In this document: positions 7,493 through 11,919 of the stretch, piece after piece
How the letters are laid out: every line of letters begins with the position of its first letter
Position numbering within the stretch: the stretch's first letter is position 1
NCBI GenBank assembly: GCA_027343725.1
Contig: DAHWKH010000021.1
Span: 1-11,919 of the forward strand
DNA from: Acidiferrobacteraceae bacterium
GTDB taxonomy: Bacteria; Pseudomonadota; Gammaproteobacteria; Acidiferrobacterales; Acidiferrobacteraceae
DNA: 11,919 nt
Direction of reading: 5' to 3'
Made by a program: the position numbers and the translations under genes
The notes under the pieces: model-generated
Told to the model about the DNA's origin: nothing
Databases searched by the model: none
The model's input: only the letters and a program-made list of their open reading frames with translations

Positions 7493-8392
7493 ATGGCGCG
7501 ACTCGATCCACAGCTCCTTGCGACATGGGCTATGGTGGTCCGCGCCGGCAGCATCAACGCCGCCGCCGAGAGCCTGGGCGTGACGCAACCGGCGGTCTCG
7601 AATCAGCTGCGGCGCCTGCAGGAGTGGCTGGGCGAGCCGCTGTACAGGCGCCACGGGCGCGGCATCACGGCCACGCCCATCGGCCGGGACCTGCTGCGGC
7701 TGGCGTTGCAATTGGAGGGCGTGCTCGCGGATGCCGAGGGATTGCGGCGCGACGCGCAAGGATTCCAGCAAGGCAGCCTGTTGCTCGCGGCGAGCCAGAC
7801 CAACGCCGAGTTTCTGTTGCTGCCGGCCATCGCGCGTTTTCAGAAACTCTATCCGGGAATCACGGTGCGATTGCATTCCGGCAACTCCGAGGAGGCGCGC
7901 GCACGCCTGGACGTCGCGGATCTCGTGTTCGTGGAAGATGCGCCGCTCGCCGCGCGCGACCGCGGTGTCGGGGCGCGGCTTTTGGTGACGACCGATATCC
8001 GCTTGCTTCTTCATCCGCGCCACCCCTTGGCCGCGGACGGTCCCGAGGCAGCGGTCGCGCTCGCGGCGCTCGCCGGCGAAGCGGTGGTGTGGCGGGAGCC
8101 CGGCTCCGGGACCCGCGAGCGCGTGGAGGCGGCGTTCCGCGAGGCCGGGCTCGTCCCGGAAGTGCGCTATGAATTCAGCGGCACGGCGGCGGTGCGCGCG
8201 GCGGTGCGCTGCGGGCTGGGCGTCGGCTTTGTATCGGCGCTCGCGGAAACGCCCCCCGACTTGCGTTCGCGCCCGCTCCTGCCGGCGATCCGGCAGGAGC
8301 TGTCGGTCATCCATCAAGGGCCCATGAGCCGCTCCGGGACCGCGTTTTTGCGCGTATTGGACGAAGTCCTCGCGGCCGAGGAGACCGGCTGA
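7493..8392 (+). CDS. LysR-family transcriptional regulator
   Basis: A 299-residue LysR-type regulator. The winged helix-turn-helix occupies about residues 4-62, with the recognition part SINAAAESLGVTQPAVSNQL and GITATPIG at the wing and linker end. The effector-binding domain spans about 92-296 and includes REPGSGTRE (201-209) and GLGVGFVSAL (241-250), both common in this family. The ATG at 7493 was chosen because family members begin a few residues before the helix-turn-helix and an AGGGG lies 10 bases upstream; the open frame also extends back to a GTG at 7412, which would add 27 atypical residues. Divergence from the LysE-family gene suggests it controls that exporter in response to the exported metabolite. 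ampD follows by 76 bases on the same strand, but the N-terminus does not look like AmpR. Confidence 0.93.
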   Translation: MARLDPQLLATWAMVVRAGSINAAAESLGVTQPAVSNQLRRLQEWLGEPLYRRHGRGITATPIGRDLLRLALQLEGVLADAEGLRRDAQGFQQGSLLLAASQTNAEFLLLPAIARFQKLYPGITVRLHSGNSEEARARLDVADLVFVEDAPLAARDRGVGARLLVTTDIRLLLHPRHPLAADGPEAAVALAALAGEAVVWREPGSGTRERVEAAFREAGLVPEVRYEFSGTAAVRAAVRCGLGVGFVSALAETPPDLRSRPLLPAIRQELSVIHQGPMSRSGTAFLRVLDEVLAAEETG

Positions 8393-8411
8393 GGCCGCGC
8401 TTCGGGCCGCC

Positions 8412-8441
8412 TTACCGAAAAGTCCCGCGAGGCATTACAAT
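8412..8441 (+). promoter_or_regulatory. Candidate sigma-70 promoter for ampDE
   Basis: TACAAT (8436-8441) matches the -10 consensus at 5 of 6 positions. TTACCG (8412-8417) is a poor -35 match, 18 bases upstream. It sits in the 76-base gap between the LysR gene and ampD, about 27 bases before the ampD start. The evidence is pattern matching only. Confidence 0.35.
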
Positions 8442-8457
8442 GGCGGGAGCCAGTCGC

Positions 8458-8466
8458 AGGAGGGGG
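8458..8466 (+). promoter_or_regulatory. Ribosome binding site supporting the GTG start of ampD
   Basis: A strong Shine-Dalgarno run (AGGAGG followed by further G residues) ends a few bases before the GTG at 8469. No ATG lies in frame nearby, so GTG is taken as the start. Confidence 0.75.
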
Positions 8467-8468
8467 CC

Positions 8469-9059
8469 GTGGACGGGAGTGTCGATGAGCACGGGTGGTT
8501 CGCGGGTGCGCGGCGCATCGAGTCCCCGAATCAGGACCCAAGACCGCCGGGGGCCGAGGTCGAGGTCCTGATCGTGCATGCCATCAGCCTGCCGGAGGGG
8601 GTGTACGGGGGCGATGCGGTGGAACGCCTGTTCACGAATCGCCTGCCGGCCGGCGAGCGCCCGGAGTACGCGGGCCTGCGCGACCTCAGGGTCTCGGCGC
8701 ATTTCTTCGTGCGCCGGGACGGCGAACTGATCCAGTTCGTCTCCTGCCGGGCGCGCGCCTGGCATGCCGGCGTGTCGCTCTGCGAGGGGCGCGCGCGCGT
8801 CAATGATTTTTCGGTCGGGATCGAGCTCGAAGGGACGGATCATGGGCCCTTCGAGGATCGGCAATACGAGACCCTGGTGGGGTTGTCGCGGGCCCTCATG
8901 CGCCGGTATCCGCGGGTCCGCGCCGAGCGCCTCTACGGGCATTCGGACATCGCGCCCGGGCGCAAAACGGACCCCGGCCCGTATTTCGACTGGAGTCGTT
9001 ACCGGCGGGCCCTGATGCACGAGGCATCGCCGCCCAAGGCAGGAGAAGACGCATTATGA
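8469..9059 (+). CDS. ampD: 1,6-anhydro-N-acetylmuramyl-L-alanine amidase AmpD
   Basis: Cytoplasmic zinc amidase of peptidoglycan recycling that splits the amide between 1,6-anhydro-N-acetylmuramic acid and L-alanine of the stem peptide. By lowering these muropeptides it keeps AmpR-type beta-lactamase induction off where that circuit exists. The 196-residue product matches the family from the N-terminal ARRIESPNQDPRP onward. Visible signatures: the zinc ligands H37 (LIVHAISLP), H158 (GHSDIAPG) and D168 (KTDPGP); the catalytic glutamate E119 in SVGIELEGTD; K166; and LFTNRL, SAHFFVRRDG and RAWHAGVS. These correspond to H34, H154, D164, E116 and K162 of the well-studied Citrobacter enzyme. There is no signal peptide, which separates it from periplasmic AmiD-type homologues. 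GTG start with a strong ribosome binding site. Its stop codon overlaps the ampE start (ATGA), indicating translational coupling. Confidence 0.95.
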   Translation: MDGSVDEHGWFAGARRIESPNQDPRPPGAEVEVLIVHAISLPEGVYGGDAVERLFTNRLPAGERPEYAGLRDLRVSAHFFVRRDGELIQFVSCRARAWHAGVSLCEGRARVNDFSVGIELEGTDHGPFEDRQYETLVGLSRALMRRYPRVRAERLYGHSDIAPGRKTDPGPYFDWSRYRRALMHEASPPKAGEDAL

Positions 9060-9982
9060 CGCTCACTCTCATCATCATCGTGTTTACCGTCGCCCTGGAT
9101 CGTTTGTTCGCCGACCGGGGGGCCGTGCGGCTCTGGGCGTGGTACGAGGAGTGGGCGCAGACGCTGGAACAGCGTTTCAACGCCGGCAGCCGGGCCCAGG
9201 GCGTGATGGCACTGGTCGTGGCCGTGGCTCCGGTCGTGTTCGCGGTGTTCATCATTCGTTACGTCCTCAGCCGCGTGAACGTCTCGCTGGTCTATGTTTT
9301 CGACATCCTGGTCTTGTATCTGTGCCTCGATCTGTATCGCCTGGCGCGCGCGGCGAGTGCCGTGTCCGAGTCGTTGGAGTCGGGTGATGTGGCGGCCGCG
9401 GCCAGTTATCTGGAGGCCTTGACCCTGAAGCCCCTGGCCGATGCCACCGAGCCCGCGATCGCGCAGGCGACGGTGGAGGCGGTCCTCAAACAAGGGAACG
9501 CCGCCGTCATGGCCCCTTTGTTCTGGTTCATCCTGCTCGGGCCGGTGGCCGCGGTGCTGCAGAGGCTTGCGGCGGTGCTGGATCGCCTCTGGGGCCATCG
9601 CAGCGCGCAATACGCCGAGTTCGGCTGGGCCGCGGCGCGCCTGGATGATGTGCTCGGTTGGGTGCCGGCGCGGATCACGGCTTTGAGCTATGGCATCATG
9701 GGGAGTTTCGAGGACGCCTTGCATTGCTGGCGCCGGCAGGCGGGCATGTGGTCCGATATCAACAGCGGCCCCTTGCTCGCGTCCGGTTTCGGGGCCATGC
9801 ACATCAGCCAGTGCGCGGAGCCCGAGGACGAGGACGTGCCGGACGCGCACGGTGCGCAGGCGATGCTCGTGAACGCCGCCGATATCCGCCGCGTGGTGGC
9901 GCTCTTGTGGCGGGTGTTGTTGTTTTGGCTCGCGGTCGCCGTGTTGATGGCGGGCGCGCGCCTATTTGGCGTGTTCGGCTAG
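9056..9982 (+). CDS. ampE: AmpE-like inner-membrane protein (regulatory signalling modulator)
   Basis: AmpE is the inner-membrane partner encoded behind ampD; a sensory or signalling role in beta-lactamase induction has been proposed, but its activity is unclear. It is related to the CobD/CbiB superfamily. The 308-residue product has the expected N-terminal MTLTLIIIVFTVALDRLF and hydrophobic segments at about 3-18, 50-70, 78-95, 150-172 and 280-305. The family-typical block FGWAAARLDDVLGWVPARIT lies at about 189-208. The start overlaps the ampD stop by four bases and AGGAGA lies 9 bases upstream, so the two genes are co-translated. The 3' end runs 21 bases into the convergent HAD gene, so the last seven codons, stop included, are antisense to the phosphatase C-terminus. 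No terminator was seen between them. Confidence 0.9.
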   Translation: MTLTLIIIVFTVALDRLFADRGAVRLWAWYEEWAQTLEQRFNAGSRAQGVMALVVAVAPVVFAVFIIRYVLSRVNVSLVYVFDILVLYLCLDLYRLARAASAVSESLESGDVAAAASYLEALTLKPLADATEPAIAQATVEAVLKQGNAAVMAPLFWFILLGPVAAVLQRLAAVLDRLWGHRSAQYAEFGWAAARLDDVLGWVPARITALSYGIMGSFEDALHCWRRQAGMWSDINSGPLLASGFGAMHISQCAEPEDEDVPDAHGAQAMLVNAADIRRVVALLWRVLLFWLAVAVLMAGARLFGVFG

Positions 9983-10639
9983 CGGCAAGCGGTCCGAGAT
10001 CAGGATGTCCCAGGCGCGTGATCGTGCCGTGGCGAGGAGCGCCGGGTCGGGATCGACCGCGACCGGATAGGTGACGGCCTCGAGCAGCGGCAGGTCGTTG
10101 TGCGAGTCGCTATAGAACGTGCTGTCGGCCAGGCTGAGGCCGTGATCGGCGATCCACGAGCGCACGCGCTGAAGCTTCCCCTCGCGAAAGCAGGGCACGC
10201 CGCTGACGCCGCCCGTGAAGACGCCGTCGCGTTCCTCGGGGATGGTTGCGATCAGGTGCGCGATCCCGAGGCGCTCGGCGATCGGCGCGGTCACGTAGCT
10301 GTTGGTCGCGGTCACGAGGACAAGCGTCGCGCCGCGCGCGCGATGGCGCGCAAGGCGGTCCGGGACCCAGCTCTTGATCATGGGTTGGATGCGCTCCTCG
10401 AGGAAGCGCGCGCGCCAGTCGTCGAGCTGGGATCGCGGATAGCGGGTCAGGGGCTCGAGCGCGAACGCGAGAAAGGCGCGGATATCGAGCGTGCCCGCCT
10501 TGTAGGCCTCGTAAAACGCGTCGTTCGCGCGCTCGTAGGCCTCGCGATCCACGGCGCCGACACTCGCCAGAAACTGGCCCCAGGCATAGTCGCTGTCGCC
10601 GGCAAGCAAAGTCTGATCCAGATCGAAAAGTGCGAGCAT
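9962..10639 (-). CDS. HAD-IB family hydrolase (SerB-like phosphatase)
   Basis: Soluble HAD-superfamily phosphatase, subfamily IB, related to phosphoserine phosphatase; the true substrate is unknown. The 225-residue product shows all four HAD motifs: DLDQT at 6-10 (nucleophile D6, acid D8), LVTATN at 108-113 with T110, K155 in REGKLQRV, and SDSHNDLPLL at 177-186 (D178, D182). A helical cap lies at about 15-90. The ATG at 10639 puts motif I five residues from the N-terminus, as expected; the frame stays open far upstream across rppH, but that reading is only an antisense extension. The gene is divergent from rppH with a 78-base gap. From memory, a HAD hydrolase beside rppH/ygdP also occurs in Pseudomonas aeruginosa, so the pairing may be conserved. 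It overlaps the ampE 3' end by 21 bases. Confidence 0.92.
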   Translation of the reverse strand: MLALFDLDQTLLAGDSDYAWGQFLASVGAVDREAYERANDAFYEAYKAGTLDIRAFLAFALEPLTRYPRSQLDDWRARFLEERIQPMIKSWVPDRLARHRARGATLVLVTATNSYVTAPIAERLGIAHLIATIPEERDGVFTGGVSGVPCFREGKLQRVRSWIADHGLSLADSTFYSDSHNDLPLLEAVTYPVAVDPDPALLATARSRAWDILISDRLPLAEHAK

Positions 10640-10680
10640 CGAGGTCCCCGGGCGTTGCCGTGCGGCGTGAATTCTGCAAA

Positions 10681-10697
10681 AATGCCGGCATTCTAAT
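10681..10697. promoter_or_regulatory. 12-base palindrome and -10-like element upstream of rppH
   Basis: AATGCCGGCATT (10681-10692) is a perfect palindrome in the gap between the divergent HAD and rppH genes. It abuts TCTAAT (10692-10697), which matches a sigma-70 -10 box at 5 of 6 positions for rppH. No convincing -35 was found. If real, the leader would be only about 14 bases. The palindrome could be an operator for either gene or chance. Confidence 0.3.
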
Positions 10698-10717
10698 CGG
10701 CCTCCACCTCGTTGTAT

Positions 10718-11191
10718 ATGATAGACCGCGACGGCTACCGGCCCAATGTCGGCATCATCCTCGCCAACGGGGAGGGCCGGGTGTTCTGGGCGCGCCGCTG
10801 CCGGTGCGACGGCTGGCAGTTTCCGCAGGGCGGCATCCATCGCGAGGAGACGGTGGAGGAGGCGCTGTACCGCGAGCTCTACGAAGAGGTAGGGCTCGTG
10901 AGCGCGCAGGTCGAGATTCGCGGGCGGACACAGGATTGGCTGCGCTACGACATCCCCGGTTCCGTGCGTCGGGCCAACGGGCGGCGCTTTCGCGGCCAGA
11001 AGCAGATCTGGTTCCTTTTGCGCTTCAGGGGCCACGACGCCGACGTGCGCCTCGATGCGTCGCCGACACCGGAATTCGATGACTGGCGGTGGGTCGAGTA
11101 TTGGGCGCCGCTTCGGTCGATCGTCGCGTTCAAGCGCAACGTGTATCAGATGGCCTTGACGGAATTGGCGCCGCTCATGGAAAGAGGCTGA
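10718..11191 (+). CDS. rppH: RNA pyrophosphohydrolase RppH (Nudix)
   Basis: Cytoplasmic Nudix hydrolase that removes pyrophosphate from the 5' end of primary transcripts, starting RNase E-dependent mRNA decay. The 157-residue product aligns with E. coli RppH from its first residues (MIDRDGYRPNVGIIL). It carries WQFPQGG, the full Nudix box at 38-60 with REL-EE at E53, E56 and E57 (same numbering as E. coli), GQKQIWFLL, and the C-terminal TPEFDDWRWVEYW and FKRNVY blocks. It is slightly shorter than the E. coli enzyme (176 residues), lacking the distal tail. The ATG at 10718 is chosen by homology; a TTG two codons upstream is possible. There is no Shine-Dalgarno before it; instead the upstream bases read CCTCCACC. 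The stop codon directly touches the GTG of the next gene, so the two are very likely translated together. Confidence 0.95.
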   Translation: MIDRDGYRPNVGIILANGEGRVFWARRCRCDGWQFPQGGIHREETVEEALYRELYEEVGLVSAQVEIRGRTQDWLRYDIPGSVRRANGRRFRGQKQIWFLLRFRGHDADVRLDASPTPEFDDWRWVEYWAPLRSIVAFKRNVYQMALTELAPLMERG

Positions 11192-11797
11192 GTGGAGTCG
11201 CTCGTCCGTTTGCGGGATCGCGAGATCTTCCTGGTGGAGGTCGGGCCGCCGGCCGTGTATTACATCGCCGACGCGCACGCGGGCGGCGTGCTCGTCAACG
11301 CACCCGCGTACTCCCAGGCGACGATGTCGCGGCTGCAGGAGGCGGCCGTGTTGCGGTTCGTGTTTTTGCCGAGCCGATTCGGGGCGCGCGACTTGGCGGC
11401 GTGGCGCCAAGCCGGCGCGGAAGTGCTGGCCTATCGGGAGGAGGCCGAGATCGCGGACGCCGTGGACGTGGCGTTCGATAACCGCCAGAAACTGACGCGC
11501 ACCATGGATTTCGTGCCCATGGGAGGGCGCACGCGGGGGACCTGCGGGCTGCGGCTCAAAAACCTTCCGGGTGTCTTGTTTCTGGGGCCCGCGCTGACGC
11601 CCGGACGGTCGGGCTGGCCGGAACTCATCGCGCAACCCGATGATGACTCGTACGAGAATCGCCTCCTCGGGGTCTTCGGCCTGCGGGACATCCCCTTCGA
11701 GTACGTGTTCACGGACACCTTCGTGCCGGGAGAGACGGCGTTCGGCCCGGGCGCCGACCGCGCCATCCGCGCGCATCTCGATTCGCTGCTCGCCTGA
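11192..11797 (+). CDS. Uncharacterised protein with apparent degenerate metallo-beta-lactamase-like fold
   Basis: I do not recognise a named family. The 201-residue sequence follows the order of a metallo-beta-lactamase (MBL) fold: GGVLVNAPAYS (about 31-41), a strand RFVFLPSRFGARDLAAW at 55-71 where MBLs have the THxHxDH loop, AEVLAYREEAEIADA (77-90), FVPMGGRTRGTCGLRLK (107-123) where MBLs have the GHTPG segment, and GVLFLGPAL (127-135) where MBLs have the LFxGD strand. The metal-binding histidines and aspartate are replaced; the only histidines are H29 and H195. So, if the fold guess is right, it is not a normal zinc hydrolase. There is no signal peptide or membrane segment. GTG start follows the rppH stop with no gap, preceded by AAAGAGG. 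This fold call is inference from pattern only. Confidence 0.72.
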   Translation: MESLVRLRDREIFLVEVGPPAVYYIADAHAGGVLVNAPAYSQATMSRLQEAAVLRFVFLPSRFGARDLAAWRQAGAEVLAYREEAEIADAVDVAFDNRQKLTRTMDFVPMGGRTRGTCGLRLKNLPGVLFLGPALTPGRSGWPELIAQPDDDSYENRLLGVFGLRDIPFEYVFTDTFVPGETAFGPGADRAIRAHLDSLLA

Positions 11798-11919
11798 GCG
11801 AGGCCCGCAAGGCCCGAGGGAATAAATCGCACAGACCCCTCGTCCTTATCCCGGAGGAGCAATCCTCGTTGATCGAATCAGCCAGCGGAGACTATTGTCC
11901 AGTGAACCTTCCACGCAGA
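11798..11919. other. Lower-GC right edge, intergenic or beginning of another gene
   Basis: G+C falls to about 52% over the last 99 bases, counted directly, compared with roughly two thirds elsewhere. GGAGGA (11853-11858) stands 10 bases before a TTG at 11869, from which one plus-strand frame is open to the window end (17 codons). A short hairpin, GAGGA/TCCTC with a GCAA loop (11854-11867), overlaps this site. It may be the start of a gene with a rare start codon, the edge of inserted DNA, or simply an intergenic region. The visible codons are too few to identify. Confidence 0.3.

Noticed and set aside
7493..8392. The LysR-type gene as ampR, because it lies just before ampDE.
   Set aside because: Its N-terminus and helix-turn-helix do not resemble AmpR, no ampC is present, and the divergent LysE gene is the more usual target.
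10640..11776. An upstream extension of the HAD phosphatase frame, which would give a protein of about 604 residues.
   Set aside because: The HAD fold starts at the ATG at 10639 with motif I in its normal place. The extension is antisense to rppH and its neighbour and shows no domain.
1..11919. A search for CRISPR repeats, tRNA or rRNA genes, transposases, toxin-antitoxin or phage-defence genes.
   Set aside because: None was found. Nearly all the sequence is accounted for by ten coding regions, and no intergenic gap exceeds 230 bases.

Overview
The window is a piece of GC-rich (roughly two thirds G+C by eye) bacterial chromosome, densely packed with housekeeping and accessory metabolic genes. 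An ampD-ampE pair, an RppH-type pyrophosphohydrolase divergent from a HAD-IB phosphatase, a DUF445 protein and a DUF3683/FAD/Fe-S oxidoreductase together suggest a proteobacterium, most likely a gammaproteobacterium. The unusually histidine-rich periplasmic protease would fit an acidophile such as a relative of Acidiferrobacter. That placement is inference and not certain. I see no rRNA, tRNA, CRISPR array, complete insertion sequence or defence locus.

Layout. (1) Bases 1-3434, plus strand: the 3' part of a very large FAD-linked, iron-sulfur 2-hydroxyacid dehydrogenase-like protein whose start lies left of the window. (2) It converges on a minus-strand group, with a strong, probably bidirectional terminator at 3584-3613 between them. 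In transcription order that group is a LysE-family exporter (7274-6633), a DUF445 membrane protein (6575-5280) and a HtrA/DegP periplasmic serine protease (5050-3629). The protease has its own leader with a candidate sigma-E-type promoter. (3) A LysR-type regulator (7493-8392) diverges from the LysE gene. (4) ampD and ampE (8469-9982) overlap by 4 bases and form a muropeptide-recycling/signalling operon. (5) A minus-strand HAD-IB phosphatase (10639-9962) converges on ampE, and the two coding regions overlap by 21 bases. (6) Divergent from the phosphatase, rppH (10718-11191) is directly abutted by a gene for a protein that looks like a metallo-beta-lactamase fold stripped of its metal ligands (11192-11797). 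(7) The last 120 bases are intergenic or the start of another gene, with lower GC.

How the genes work together: the LysR/LysE pair is the classic arrangement of an exporter and its regulator. AmpD with AmpE belongs to peptidoglycan recycling. HtrA handles envelope protein quality control. RppH starts 5'-end-dependent mRNA decay, and its coupled partner is of unknown function. No gene cluster here is clearly a new system. The best leads are the ligand-less MBL-like protein tied to rppH, the histidine-rich HtrA, and the sigma-E-like promoter in front of it.
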